This document shows, piece by piece, positions 41,746 to 52,162 of a stretch of 64,000 nucleotides of DNA. The translations under genes were made by a program, and so were the position numbers. This DNA comes from Dyella flava (GTDB taxonomy: Bacteria; Pseudomonadota; Gammaproteobacteria; Xanthomonadales; Rhodanobacteraceae), in the NCBI RefSeq assembly GCF_016904955.1, contig NZ_JADIKE010000035.1:310001-374000 (forward strand). Direction: 5' to 3'. The number at the start of each line of letters is the position of its first letter. Within the stretch, counting starts at the first letter, position 1. The notes below the pieces were generated by a model. The model saw only the letters and a program-made list of their open reading frames with translations, did no database searches and had not been told where the DNA came from.

Positions 41746-41836
41746 GAGAGAGGGGAGAGGAGTGAGAAGTAAGAGAAGAGCCGCAGCTGGCGTAAACCTG
41801 TGCTTTTCTCTCACTTCTCACTCCTCTCCCCTCACT
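41746..41836. repeat. Long purine/pyrimidine hairpin element, copy 1
   Basis: The left arm GAGAGGGGAGAGGAGTGAG (continuing AAGTAAGAGAAGAG) pairs with the right arm CTTTTCTCTCACTTCTCACT (continuing CCTCTCCCC) around a ~21-base loop, with about 32 of 35 positions matching. It lies between the FKBP stop and the DUF1289 start. The copy at 51584-51670 has the same arms and a different loop. Confidence 0.85.
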
Positions 41837-41844
41837 CCTCGCCT

Positions 41845-42594
41845 TCAGGGTCCTGCGGCTTGCGGATTCGGCGGCTTGATATCGAGCAGTTCGATATCAA
41901 AGACCAACGCCTGGTTGGGGCCGATGCGCGGCAGCGCGCCATGTTCGCCATAGGCCAGCGCGGGCGGGATCACCACCTTCCAGCGGTCGCCCACGTGCAT
42001 GCGTGGAATCACGTACTGCCAACCGCGAATCACCCGGTCCACGGTGAAGCTGACCGGCGCGCCATGCGCCCAGGTGCTGTCGAATTCGGTGCCGTCGATC
42101 AGCATGCCGCGGTAATTCACTGTCACCAGGCTATCGATACCCGGGTTGACCGTGCCGTCACCCTTCTTGATCACGGAATACTGAATGCCGGACGGCAGTT
42201 GCACCACACCCGGCAAGCTGGCGTTGTGCGACAGGAACTCGGCGCTCTTGTGCGCGTTCTCGGCAGCAATGCGGTTGTACTCGGCCATGGCCTGCTCATG
42301 CATGCGCTCGCCGAGGGCAACCAGTTGCTGGTACATGTCTTCCTTCGACACCGCAGGCGGGCGCTTGGCGTAGGCGTCCTCGATGGCCTTTTGCAGCACC
42401 GCCATGTCCACCGGGAAATCACCCTCGGAGAACTGTGTGCCGATCCGGTAGCCGATCGCGTAGGAAAGCTTGTGCTTGTCGAGCTTGGCTGGTGGCGGCT
42501 CTTGCTGATTGGACACAGCTGGCGCTTGCTGCGCCTGTACCGCGCATGCGGCAAGCAGCAAGAAACCCGAAACCAGCCAACGCGTGTGTGCCAT
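41845..42594 (-). CDS. FKBP-type peptidyl-prolyl isomerase, exported
   Basis: This ~249-residue protein has an N-terminal signal (HTRWLVSGFLLLAACAVQAQQ). LAAC could be a lipobox, and AQA-Q could be a signal peptidase I site. An FkpA-type N-terminal dimerisation domain (LSYAIGYRIGTQFSEGDFPVD) precedes the FKBP domain (VTVNYRGMLIDGTEFDST, VIRGWQYVIPRMHVGDRW, PALAYGE). It assists folding in the periplasm. The ATG at 42594 has GGAGAAAG before it and was chosen over upstream starts. Confidence 0.9.
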   Translation of the reverse strand: MAHTRWLVSGFLLLAACAVQAQQAPAVSNQQEPPPAKLDKHKLSYAIGYRIGTQFSEGDFPVDMAVLQKAIEDAYAKRPPAVSKEDMYQQLVALGERMHEQAMAEYNRIAAENAHKSAEFLSHNASLPGVVQLPSGIQYSVIKKGDGTVNPGIDSLVTVNYRGMLIDGTEFDSTWAHGAPVSFTVDRVIRGWQYVIPRMHVGDRWKVVIPPALAYGEHGALPRIGPNQALVFDIELLDIKPPNPQAAGP

Positions 42595-42979
42595 TACTTT
42601 CTCCATGGTGCAGAGCCGGCTCAACGTCTCCATGTCGCCCGAATCATCGTTGAGCCGCCGCGTGGCGGCCGCTTGGACGCAACCCGAAGGATCGGGTCGG
42701 TTTGCCAACATGCCGGCGTCATCACTCGTTTATGTATCGACACATACACCTCACTCGTTCTTCCTTGCCCTGCGAGCAAACAGAAGTGGCGCGGCCAGAT
42801 TAAAGACACTGAGCCGGCACTTAGCATACGGCCAAAACACTCATCCTAAGGCGTTCAGCCATTTAATGCAGCTATGCCGATTACCGGCACCGTCGCCAGA
42901 GTTTGTCTGAGAACGCCGGAGGGAGGCAAAGGTTCCCGCTGCTAACATGGGTGCTTCATGTTCAATTACGGAGTCCCCC

Positions 42980-43762
<783 letters not shown>

Positions 43763-43854
43763 AAACGGCGCGGGACGAACAGTGCGCGCAAGGCCACGAG
43801 CACCCCACGGACCTCCAGACTTACGCCCCCGCTATTCGTCCCCCACCGCCAGCC

Positions 43855-44775
43855 TCAATGCCCGCCGCGATATTTCTTTTCACCGGCAGTAATGCGCAGA
43901 TCCAGCCTGTTTTCCGGCGGCGCCAACGGACAGGTCGCGAAGGAGGTGAAAGCGCAAGGCGGGTTGTAGGCTTGGTTGAAGTCCAGCACGACCTTGCCGT
44001 TGACCGGCAAAGCAGCGTAAAGGAAGCGCGACGCGCCGTAGGTTTCATGGCCCGAGGTGCGGTCGGCGAGCACGAAGAACAGCTCCCCACCCGGCTCTTC
44101 CTGATACGGCAGCAATTCATAGGTATGCCCGTCGCGCGTAAACACGGCCTTGCCGGGCACCTTTACCGTATCGATGGTGCCGATCACCGATCCCATCTGC
44201 AGATCGTGCGGCGGATTGAACGGCACCCAGTCGGCAACGATGCGCCAGGATGGATCGATCGGGAAATAATCGATGCCGAGAAAATGCTGCCGCGTGGTGG
44301 CAGTTGAGTCCTTCACACGCAACGCCCTGCGGCCCTCGCGATCGATCACGTAGAAACTCGCCGTACCGAAGGCCACCGTGGTCGGCGACGCACTGCCGCT
44401 GACGTGCATGTCGTCAATCAGGGTTGCTTCATGCACCGGCTTGCCGTCCACCGTCGCTCCGCTGCCATCGGCCAGTGCGATATGTACCTGCCCCGCCTTG
44501 TCCAGGGTGACCACACCCAGGTGTGCGGGACCGGCCTGCAACACGATGTCATTGTCCGGCGCGCTGCCGACTTTGTTGATGCCATCCTGCAGCCATTCGA
44601 GCCCGATCAGGCTGAGCCAGCCATCCGGAGCAGTCAATCGCGCAACGCGCTGAGAACGCCATTGTTCGATGCTTTGCTGGTAGGCATCGGGCGTTGCCAC
44701 GGGGTTGGGGGTTTCGGCATGCACGAGAGCTACTCCAGTACTTAGGATGAGTCCGGCCAGGACAGGTCGCCACAT
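43855..44775 (-). CDS. DUF1684 family exported protein
   Basis: This ~306-residue protein has a signal peptide (LAGLILSTGVALVHAE). Family hallmarks are APDGWLSLIGLEWL near the start, FNPPHDLQMGSVIGT, and the C-terminal AYNPPCAFTSFATCPLAPPENRL. Function unknown. The ATG at 44775 follows GGAG; the frame extends upstream to 44868 without similarity. It lies after mutL on the same strand. Confidence 0.85.
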   Translation of the reverse strand: MWRPVLAGLILSTGVALVHAETPNPVATPDAYQQSIEQWRSQRVARLTAPDGWLSLIGLEWLQDGINKVGSAPDNDIVLQAGPAHLGVVTLDKAGQVHIALADGSGATVDGKPVHEATLIDDMHVSGSASPTTVAFGTASFYVIDREGRRALRVKDSTATTRQHFLGIDYFPIDPSWRIVADWVPFNPPHDLQMGSVIGTIDTVKVPGKAVFTRDGHTYELLPYQEEPGGELFFVLADRTSGHETYGASRFLYAALPVNGKVVLDFNQAYNPPCAFTSFATCPLAPPENRLDLRITAGEKKYRGGH

Positions 44776-44961
44776 GGGGTTTGCTCCGCTCGGTACAAGA
44801 CCACAAAGGCCAGTATGGCCGTCTATTTGCGGAGGGTACAGGCGTTGGCTAACAACCACGCAGAACAAGCTTATCCGCTTCGATCATGTCCCGCATGCTT
44901 GACGAAAAGGCAAAGCCGAATCCCGGCAAAGATGTGGCAGTTCACCATCGCCCACCACAAC

Positions 44962-46788
44962 TTACCGGCCGCGCAGGAAAAGTTTGTCGAGTTCGGTCAT
45001 GCCCATCTGCACCCAGGTGGGACGGCCGTGATTGCACTGTCCGGAGCGCTCTGTCGCCTCCATCTCGCGCAGCAAGGCGTTCATTTCCGGCACGCTCAAA
45101 CGGCGCCCGGCGCGCACTGAGCCATGGCATGCCATGGTGGAGAGCAGTTCGTTTTCCAGTTCCTGCAACTGGCGTGAACTGCCATGTTGCGCCAGCTCGC
45201 CCAATACGCTGCGGGTGAGCTCGGCCACATCGGCCCCTTCCAGCAAGGCTGGAATGCGACGCACCACGATCGCCGAAGGGCCGCTGCGCGAAAGCTCCAG
45301 CCCCCACTCGGCCAGGGCATCACCGTGCTCCTCGGCGGCCGCGGCTTCCTTTGCACTCACGGCAACCGACAGCGGCACCAGCAGGATCTGCGAACGAAGG
45401 TTGCTGCAGGCCCGGCCGGACTTGAGCTTTTCGTAAGTGATGCGCTCGTGTGCGGCATGCATGTCGACCAACACCAGGCCATGCGCATTCTCAGCCAGGA
45501 TGTAAATCGTCTTGAGTTGCGCGATGGCATAACCCAACGGTGGCGCTTCGCCATCGTTGGCCGGCGGCATCGGTTGTTGCATGGACTGCACTTGCGCTGC
45601 GGGAACCTCGCCCAACAACGCCGCGTAGTCAGCGAGTGGCTCCTCTCTCACACCCAGCTGCAGGCGGCTTTGCGTGAAAGTATTGCCTTGCCAACCCGCG
45701 CCCGGACGGCTGGAGAACTGCGCCACGGGTGCTGCCGCCACCGGCGTTGACGCCCACGAATCCGTGTCGGCCGGCAGGTTTTGTCCGGCACGGGTTTCTG
45801 CCAGGGCTTCATGCAGCGTGCGGAACAGAAAATCATGCACCAGCCGCTGCTCGCGAAAGCGCACTTCGCTCTTGGCCGGATGTACGTTGACGTCCACACC
45901 TACCGGATCCAGCTCGAGATACAACACGAAAGCGGGATGGCGACCGTGGAACAGCACATCGGCATAGGCCTGGCGCACAGCGTGAGCTACCACGCGATCG
46001 CGCACCAGGCGACCGTTGACGTAAAAATACTGGGCATCTGCCTGCGCACGTGAAGCCGTAGGCAAACCCACCCAGCCCGACAGCCGCATCCCCGCCGACG
46101 CGTAATCAATGCGCAGACTTTGCTGCGGAAACGTGTCGCCCAGCACTTCGGCCACGCGCAGCAACATGGCCTGATCATCGCGTGCCGCCTTCCACACACG
46201 CACGGATTTACCGTTATGGCTCAGGCGAAATTCAACGCCGCTGCGCGCCAACGCCAGTGACTTGAGCAGATCGTCGATATGCGCGAACTCGGTGCGTTCC
46301 GCACGGAGAAATTTGCGTCGCGCCGGCACGTTGTAGAACAGGTCGCGCACTTCCACGCTGGTGCCCTGCGGATGTTGGGCGGGGCGCGCGTCCTGCATGC
46401 GGCCGCTGTCCACTTCGATGCGAAAGGCCTGGTCCTCGCCACGCAGGCGTGAGGTGATCGCAAATCGCGCTACCGACGACATCGACGCCAGCGCTTCACC
46501 ACGAAAACCCATGCTGGCCACGTGTTCCAGGTCGTCGAAACTGCCGATCTTGCTGGTGGCATGCGAGGCCACCGCCAAGGACAGATCGTCCGCGGCGATA
46601 CCGTCGCCATCATCGCGTACGCGGATCAGCCGCGCACCGCCAAGCTCGATATCGACTTCGATGCGCGCAGCGCCAGCGTCGAGACTGTTCTCAACCAGTT
46701 CCTTGACGACCGACGAAGGTCGTTCGATCACCTCGCCAGCGGCGATCTGGTTGATAAGGTCAGGGGGAAGCGGTTTGATCCGGGACAT
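44962..46788 (-). CDS. mutL: DNA mismatch repair protein MutL
   Basis: This 608-residue GHKL ATPase links MutS to downstream repair. N-terminal motifs are [34 protein letters not shown] and GFRGEAL. The C-terminal domain has [12 protein letters not shown], close to the metal-dependent endonuclease motif DQHA(X)2E(X)4E of MutL proteins from bacteria lacking MutH, and ACHGSVRAG and QCNHGRPT. The order tsaE-amiC-mutL is conserved; miaA does not follow. Confidence 0.96.
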   Translation of the reverse strand: MSRIKPLPPDLINQIAAGEVIERPSSVVKELVENSLDAGAARIEVDIELGGARLIRVRDDGDGIAADDLSLAVASHATSKIGSFDDLEHVASMGFRGEALASMSSVARFAITSRLRGEDQAFRIEVDSGRMQDARPAQHPQGTSVEVRDLFYNVPARRKFLRAERTEFAHIDDLLKSLALARSGVEFRLSHNGKSVRVWKAARDDQAMLLRVAEVLGDTFPQQSLRIDYASAGMRLSGWVGLPTASRAQADAQYFYVNGRLVRDRVVAHAVRQAYADVLFHGRHPAFVLYLELDPVGVDVNVHPAKSEVRFREQRLVHDFLFRTLHEALAETRAGQNLPADTDSWASTPVAAAPVAQFSSRPGAGWQGNTFTQSRLQLGVREEPLADYAALLGEVPAAQVQSMQQPMPPANDGEAPPLGYAIAQLKTIYILAENAHGLVLVDMHAAHERITYEKLKSGRACSNLRSQILLVPLSVAVSAKEAAAAEEHGDALAEWGLELSRSGPSAIVVRRIPALLEGADVAELTRSVLGELAQHGSSRQLQELENELLSTMACHGSVRAGRRLSVPEMNALLREMEATERSGQCNHGRPTWVQMGMTELDKLFLRGR

Positions 46789-46816
46789 GGCGCAAGCTTA
46801 GCAGCGCCATGCCTTA

Positions 46817-48370
46817 TCAACTATCCGGAATTTCCAGCACGGTGCCAACGCGCACGCTGTTGCTGTTGATGCCGTTGACACTCTTGAGCGAATTCACGCT
46901 CACGCCGTACTGCTTGGCGATACTGCGCAGGGTTTCACCATCGGCGACGCGGTGTGTGTCGTGCGCATCCGCTGGCTTGCTGGTACTCGCCAGTTCGCTG
47001 TCATTGCCGGATACCAAGCCTTTGCGGCGCGCGGCCTCCATCGCAAACCAGGTTCCCGGAGGCGGATTGCTCGTGAAATAGCTTTTCAAGCCGTCCATCA
47101 TGGCCGTAGCCAGCTCTTGCTGGTGCGCGGGATCACGCAACTTGCGCTCTTCATCCGGGTTACTGATGAACGCCGTTTCGACCAGGATCGACGGCACATC
47201 CGGCGAACGCAACACCACGAAGTTGGCATGCTCGACGTAACCGCGGTGGGTAGGCCCCAGGGCCGCCAAGGCGCTCAACACGTCCTGCGCCACCGTTTCA
47301 CTGGCCTGCACCGCCCAGCCCTGCTGCATGTCCAGCAACACGGAGGCGAGGCTGTCGTTCTCGGCCGCCAGCGACACGCCGCCGATCAGGTCGGAACTGT
47401 TTTCACGATCGGCCAGCATCTGCGCCGCCACCGAGCTCTTGCCGCGCGGTGACAACACCCACACGGACGAACCGCGGGCGTCGCTGCTGGTGTAGGAATC
47501 GGCGTGGATGGCTACGAACAGGTCGGCCTGGTTCTGGCGGGCGATCTCGTAGCGTTCCTTCAGCGGAATAAAGTAGTCGCCATTACGCGTCAGGATCGCC
47601 TTCATGCCGGGCTGACGGTTGATCTGGGCAGCCAGGTCGCGCGCCACGGCCAAGGTCACGTTCTTCTCCAGGGTGCCGTCCGGACCATGTGCCCCCTGAT
47701 CCTTGCCGCCATGGCCGGCGTCAACCGCCACGACCACTTGGCGCATGCTGTTCAGCAGCACGGCAGCCTGGCGCGTGGTGACGCCCTTGCGGCTGGTCAG
47801 CTTGCTGTCGGCGTTGACGACTACCGGAGCTGGGTTGGCATCCGCATCGTCATCGGCGTCTGCGCTGGAGGACGCGGGAGCCGGCCGGCTGATGGCTGAT
47901 GACGCTTTGGTAGCAGATGGCGCATCGGATGCAGTAACGGCTGCTACGGCCCTGGCCGGGGTGAGAGAGGAGGCGCCATCGCCCGGATACAAATCCAGCA
48001 CCAGGCGGTAGCCGGACTGACCGGATGGGCCAAGCAGAAAACTTTTGGCCTGGCTGTTGGGTGCCATGGTGGCAGTCAGGCGCAGGGAGCCGCCCTGGCT
48101 GCTGCTATCCACGCCCTTGAACAAGCCCTGGGCCGATGAAGCAAGGCTACCGGCGGCACGGCTGTCACTCAGCTCCAGCACGACCTGGTCGCCCTGCTGG
48201 CTGAGCTTGTATTTAACCGGCCCGGACAGATCGAAAACGACGCGGGTGTAGTCCGGGCCGGCCCAGACGCGGGTGTCTTTCACATCGGCAGCATGCAGGT
48301 CAGCCGCAGACGCCGCAGTCAGGATGGCGGTGACGGTCAGGCAAATCGCGCGAGTCAGAAGTCCCCTCAT
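46817..48370 (-). CDS. amiC: N-acetylmuramoyl-L-alanine amidase with AMIN and LysM domains
   Basis: This 517-residue periplasmic enzyme cleaves septal peptidoglycan. After a signal peptide comes an AMIN domain (about 30-130, RVVFDLSGPVKYKLSQQGDQ) for septal targeting, a linker, an Amidase_3 domain (VVAVDAGHGGKDQGA with zinc His, AIHADSYTS, VETAFISNPDEE) and a C-terminal LysM (HRVADGETLRSIAKQYGVS). Named AmiC/AmiB-type by architecture; the exact orthologue is uncertain. Confidence 0.92.
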   Translation of the reverse strand: MRGLLTRAICLTVTAILTAASAADLHAADVKDTRVWAGPDYTRVVFDLSGPVKYKLSQQGDQVVLELSDSRAAGSLASSAQGLFKGVDSSSQGGSLRLTATMAPNSQAKSFLLGPSGQSGYRLVLDLYPGDGASSLTPARAVAAVTASDAPSATKASSAISRPAPASSSADADDDADANPAPVVVNADSKLTSRKGVTTRQAAVLLNSMRQVVVAVDAGHGGKDQGAHGPDGTLEKNVTLAVARDLAAQINRQPGMKAILTRNGDYFIPLKERYEIARQNQADLFVAIHADSYTSSDARGSSVWVLSPRGKSSVAAQMLADRENSSDLIGGVSLAAENDSLASVLLDMQQGWAVQASETVAQDVLSALAALGPTHRGYVEHANFVVLRSPDVPSILVETAFISNPDEERKLRDPAHQQELATAMMDGLKSYFTSNPPPGTWFAMEAARRKGLVSGNDSELASTSKPADAHDTHRVADGETLRSIAKQYGVSVNSLKSVNGINSNSVRVGTVLEIPDS

Positions 48371-48558
48371 AGCGCGGCATTGAAGCGCACCGCTTTCCTG
48401 AATGCAATAGGTTTTCCTTTAAATATCCATAACCTGCAACCTATTTGTCAGATGAGCTCAAGCTATTGGCCCTAAGCGACGCATTTCTCAGGCAAGCGTG
48501 GATAGCCTGCCCTGTTCAGTTTTCTCAGGCGGGGCGGATACTTAGCGCAGATGCCCGT

Positions 48559-49017
48559 TTATTGCAGTCGCCGCAACAGGTGCTCCCCGCGCACGCTCAG
48601 TGGCCGCAACCACGCCTGGCGCCCCAAGCCGCTATAGCTCAGATCAAGCTCCAGATCGGGAGCGGGCAAAGCGCCCCGCCCGCGTTCTGGCCATTCCACC
48701 AGTACCACGGCCGCCGGATCGGACAGCGCATCAAGGCCGAGCCATTCGAGCTCGCCCGGATCGGCAATGCGATAAAGATCCAGATGCCAGGCGGGCCGCC
48801 CCTTGGCCTGATAGCCCTCGACGAGGCTGTAGGTAGGGCTCTTGATGCGCTCACCCACGCCCAGCGCCGTCAGCAATGCGCGCGCAAAACTGGTTTTGCC
48901 GGCCCCCAGTTCACCGTGGAGATACACCACCAGCCCGCTGTCCAATACTTCGGCAAACCGGATGCCCAGTGCGCGGGTCGCTGCTTCGTCGGCAAGCTCC
49001 CAATGCTGCTCAGTCAT
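48559..49017 (-). CDS. tsaE: tRNA threonylcarbamoyladenosine biosynthesis ATPase
   Basis: This 152-residue protein has Walker A HGELGAGKTSFARALL, SPTYSLVEGY and HLDLYRIADPGELEWLGLD, all signatures of TsaE, which helps make t6A37 in tRNA with TsaB and TsaD. The ATG at 49017 overlaps the nnrD stop by 8 bp; longer frames lie inside nnrD. Confidence 0.95.
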   Translation of the reverse strand: MTEQHWELADEAATRALGIRFAEVLDSGLVVYLHGELGAGKTSFARALLTALGVGERIKSPTYSLVEGYQAKGRPAWHLDLYRIADPGELEWLGLDALSDPAAVVLVEWPERGRGALPAPDLELDLSYSGLGRQAWLRPLSVRGEHLLRRLQ

Positions 49018-50494
49018 GCTCAAGTCCATTGCCAAGCGTGCGCAGCGGATCCAGCAGATCACTGGCCAGCAAGCCCCGTTCACCGTGTCGTGCCGCCATA
49101 TCGCCAGCACGCGCATGCAGGCCGACACCCATGCGCGCGGCATCCCAGGCGGAGCAGCCCTGCGCCAGCAAGGCCGCCACCACGCCGGTGAGCAGATCGC
49201 CCATGCCACCGCTGGCCATGCCCGGATTGCCCCAGATACAGACGTCCAGACGTCCATCCGGATGCGCAATCAAGCTACCCGCCCCTTTCAGCACCACCAC
49301 GGCGTTGTAACGTTGCGCCAAGGCGCGCGCCGACGCGAATCGGTCCACCTGCACCTCGGCGACGGTTTTGCCGAGCAAGCGCCCGGCCTCACCCGGATGC
49401 GGCGTCAGCACCGCAGGCGCGCTGAATCGACGGGGCTCGCGCGCGAGCAGGTTGAGTCCATCCGCATCCAGCACCAGCGGCTTGCCGCTATCGAGAGCTG
49501 TCAGCCACAAGGCATGCCCCCACGCGCCCTGCCCCAAGCCAGGTCCTACCGCCAGCACGTCGGCGCGATCCAGCAGCAACTGCAATTCCTGTGGGCCATG
49601 TACGCCGTGCGCCATCAACTCCGGGCGTGCACTGTTCAACGCGAAAATGTTTTCGGTGCGCGTGGCAATGCTGACCAGCCCGGCGCCGCTGCGCAGGGTC
49701 GCTTCACCGCACAAGCGAATGGCGCCTGCCGTGCCATGGTCACCACCGATGGCCAGCACATGTCCGCAATCGCCTTTGTGCGCGTCACGTGCGCGCGGCG
49801 GAAGATGCGTGGCGTCCAGCATGCGTGCGTCTGCGGGCATGCCTTGCCACAGGATATCGGGCAGGCCAAGCGTATCCAGTTGCAACATGCCGACCCGGGT
49901 AGCCGCCTGCCCGGTATACAGGCCGCGCTTGGCTGCGATGAAGCTGACGGTTAAGTCAGCACGAATCGCAACACCCGGACAATCGCCGGTATCCGCATTC
50001 AGCCCCGAAGGAACATCCAGCGCCAGCAAGGGCACCGCCGACGCATTGATGCGCTCGATCAGGTCCGCCGCCGATGGCTCCGGCACACGATTCAAGCCGG
50101 TACCGTAAAGCGCGTCCACATACACGTCGGCGAGCGGCAACGAAGTGTGTTGCTGCCAGTGATGGGTAATGCCGGCATTGCGCAGCCAGGTATCGCGCGC
50201 GCCGGCGGCATCGCCACGGGATGCGTCGCTCAGCTCGATCACTTCAACCGCCATGCCCGCACCATGCGCGAGACTGGCCAGCAGATAGCCGTCACCGCCG
50301 TTGTTGCCAGGGCCACAGAACACGACGATACGGCGCGCCTCCGGCCAATGCCGGCACAGACCGGCGAACGCAGCGGTGGCGGCGCGGTTCATCAACTCGA
50401 AACCGGTGATGCCAAGATCGTCGATGGCACGCCGATCGAGTGCGCGTACCTGTTCGACGGTATAAAGATCGCGGTGATGCTGGGCGGCTGGCAT
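49010..50494 (-). CDS. nnrD: Bifunctional NAD(P)HX epimerase / ADP-dependent dehydratase
   Basis: This 494-residue repair enzyme acts on hydrated nicotinamide cofactors. The N-terminal YjeF epimerase domain has FCGPGNNGGDGYLLAS. The C-terminal ribokinase-like dehydratase domain has GPGLGQG, TPHPGEAGRLLG and NPGMASGGMGDLLTGVVAAL. The ATG at 50494 was chosen; the frame runs further upstream into the queG region. It is divergent from queG with 33 bp between the start codons, so the promoters overlap. Confidence 0.95.
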   Translation of the reverse strand: MPAAQHHRDLYTVEQVRALDRRAIDDLGITGFELMNRAATAAFAGLCRHWPEARRIVVFCGPGNNGGDGYLLASLAHGAGMAVEVIELSDASRGDAAGARDTWLRNAGITHHWQQHTSLPLADVYVDALYGTGLNRVPEPSAADLIERINASAVPLLALDVPSGLNADTGDCPGVAIRADLTVSFIAAKRGLYTGQAATRVGMLQLDTLGLPDILWQGMPADARMLDATHLPPRARDAHKGDCGHVLAIGGDHGTAGAIRLCGEATLRSGAGLVSIATRTENIFALNSARPELMAHGVHGPQELQLLLDRADVLAVGPGLGQGAWGHALWLTALDSGKPLVLDADGLNLLAREPRRFSAPAVLTPHPGEAGRLLGKTVAEVQVDRFASARALAQRYNAVVVLKGAGSLIAHPDGRLDVCIWGNPGMASGGMGDLLTGVVAALLAQGCSAWDAARMGVGLHARAGDMAARHGERGLLASDLLDPLRTLGNGLEHD

Positions 50495-50527
50495 CGGCGG
50501 ATTATAGGCAGCGATTAGAATGGGCGC

Positions 50528-51604
50528 ATGTCCACTTACGCCACGCCCGATTACGCCGCGCTCGCCAGCGATATCAAACGCTGGGCGCATGAGCTCGGCT
50601 TCGCCGAGGCGGGCATCAGCGGTGTATCCCTCGGGCAGGACGAGCAGCACCTGGAACGCTGGCTGGAAGACGGTTACCACGGCGAGATGGACTATATGGC
50701 GCGTCATGGCACCCGGCGCAGCCGACCGGATGAGCTGGAGCCTGGCACGCAACGCGTGATCTCGGTACGCATGGATTACCTGCCGCCCGGCACCCAACAC
50801 GCCTGGGATGTCATCAACGATGCCGAAGCCGGCTATGTGGCCCGCTATGCGCTAGGCCGCGATTACCACAAGCTGATGCGCAACCGCCTGCAGAAACTGG
50901 CCGAACGCATCCGCGGCGTGATCGGCGAGTTCGGCTATCGCGCCTATGTCGATTCGGCGCCGGTGCTGGAAAAAGCACTGGCACGTAATGCCGGGCTCGG
51001 CTGGATCGGCAAGCACACGGTGTTGATCAATCGCCAGGCCGGCTCGTATTTCTTTCTGGGCGAGCTCTATACCAACTTGCCGTTGCCGATCGACCGCCCC
51101 GCCAGCGCGCATTGCGGCACCTGCCGCAAATGCATCGACATCTGCCCAACCCAGGCCATCGTGGCGCCCTATCGCCTGGATGCGCGCCGCTGCATTTCTT
51201 ACCTCACCATCGAACTGAAAGGTTCGATCCCGGAAGAACTTCGCGCGCCGATGGGCAACCGGATTTTCGGTTGCGATGATTGCCAGCTGATCTGCCCGTG
51301 GAACAAATTCGCGCAGGACGCGACCGAACCGGATTTCGCCCCCAGGCATCGCCTCGACGGCGCCAAGCTGGTGGAGCTGTTTGCCTGGAGCGAAGAAGAA
51401 TTCCTGCGGCGCACCGAAGGCATGGCTATTCGCCGCACCGGCTACGAAGGCTGGTTGCGCAATATTGCGGTAGCGCTGGGCAATGCGCCGCCGTCAGCGG
51501 AAATTCGCGCGGCCCTGCTGGCGCAGGCCGAACATCCGTCAGCGATAGTGCGCGAGCACGTCGCCTGGGCGCTCGTGAAGCAAAGAGAGAGGGGAGAGGA
51601 GTAA
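50528..51604 (+). CDS. queG: Epoxyqueuosine reductase
   Basis: This 358-residue cobalamin-dependent enzyme makes the last step of queuosine synthesis in tRNA. Two Fe-S clusters are visible: CGTCRKCIDICPTQAI and CDDCQLICPWNKF. The N-terminal cobalamin-binding part includes RYALGRDYHKLMRNRLQ. The last ~8 codons (KQRERGEE and stop) are formed by the left arm of a dispersed hairpin repeat, so the natural C-terminus was replaced or extended. Confidence 0.95.
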   Translation: MSTYATPDYAALASDIKRWAHELGFAEAGISGVSLGQDEQHLERWLEDGYHGEMDYMARHGTRRSRPDELEPGTQRVISVRMDYLPPGTQHAWDVINDAEAGYVARYALGRDYHKLMRNRLQKLAERIRGVIGEFGYRAYVDSAPVLEKALARNAGLGWIGKHTVLINRQAGSYFFLGELYTNLPLPIDRPASAHCGTCRKCIDICPTQAIVAPYRLDARRCISYLTIELKGSIPEELRAPMGNRIFGCDDCQLICPWNKFAQDATEPDFAPRHRLDGAKLVELFAWSEEEFLRRTEGMAIRRTGYEGWLRNIAVALGNAPPSAEIRAALLAQAEHPSAIVREHVAWALVKQRERGEE

Positions 51605-51670
51605 GAAGTGAGAGAAGAGCTGCGTTTGCGTAGCGCCTTTCTCTCACTTCTTACTCCTCTCCACTCTCTC
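51584..51670. repeat. Long purine/pyrimidine hairpin element, copy 2
   Basis: The left arm AGAGAGGGGAGAGGAGTAAG (continuing AAGTGAGAGAAGAGC) pairs with GCCTTTCTCTCACTTCTTAC (continuing TCCTCTCCACTCTCTC). It lies between convergent queG and panD and contains the queG stop codon. Same family as 41746-41836. Confidence 0.85.
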
Positions 51671-51676
51671 CCGCTC

Positions 51677-52063
51677 TTAAGCCGCGGCCATCTGCTTCGG
51701 AATCGAGCGATTGGTGTGGCTGATGCGGTTACCTTCGCCCACGTAGACGAGCGTCGGCTGGAACTTCTCCAGCTCGGCTTCGTTGAGGTGGACAAACGCG
51801 GCAATGATGACCAGATCGCCGGGCTGAGCACGGTGTGCGGCGCTGCCGTTCACCGAAATGATGCCCGAGCCTTCTTCGGCACGCAGCGCGTAAGTGACGA
51901 AGCGCTTGCCGTTATTGATGTTCCACGCGTGGATCTGTTCGTACTCGCGGATACCCGACGCATCGAGCAGCAAGCCGTCGATGGCGATGGAACCCTCATA
52001 GTGCAGTTCCGCGTGAGTCACGGTGGCACGGTGGATTTTCGCCTTCAGCATGTTGAGTTGCAT
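51677..52063 (-). CDS. panD: Aspartate 1-decarboxylase precursor
   Basis: This 128-residue pyruvoyl enzyme makes beta-alanine for pantothenate. Self-cleavage occurs between Gly24 and Ser25 in [29 protein letters not shown] is the typical start. The C-terminus is normal. It follows panC on the same strand, 99 bp away. Confidence 0.97.
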   Translation of the reverse strand: MQLNMLKAKIHRATVTHAELHYEGSIAIDGLLLDASGIREYEQIHAWNINNGKRFVTYALRAEEGSGIISVNGSAAHRAQPGDLVIIAAFVHLNEAELEKFQPTLVYVGEGNRISHTNRSIPKQMAAA

Positions 52064-52162
52064 GACTTCAATTCCAGCAGGAACTGCCTGCATAGCCCGG
52101 TATTATCAAACTGCCGCCGTTGCGTCGCAACATTGGCACCCGGGCGGGTACATGGGGATGCC

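Noticed and set aside
41746-41836. CRISPR-type array
   Set aside because: The repeated sequence is one hairpin, not regularly spaced direct repeats with spacers; no cas genes are present.
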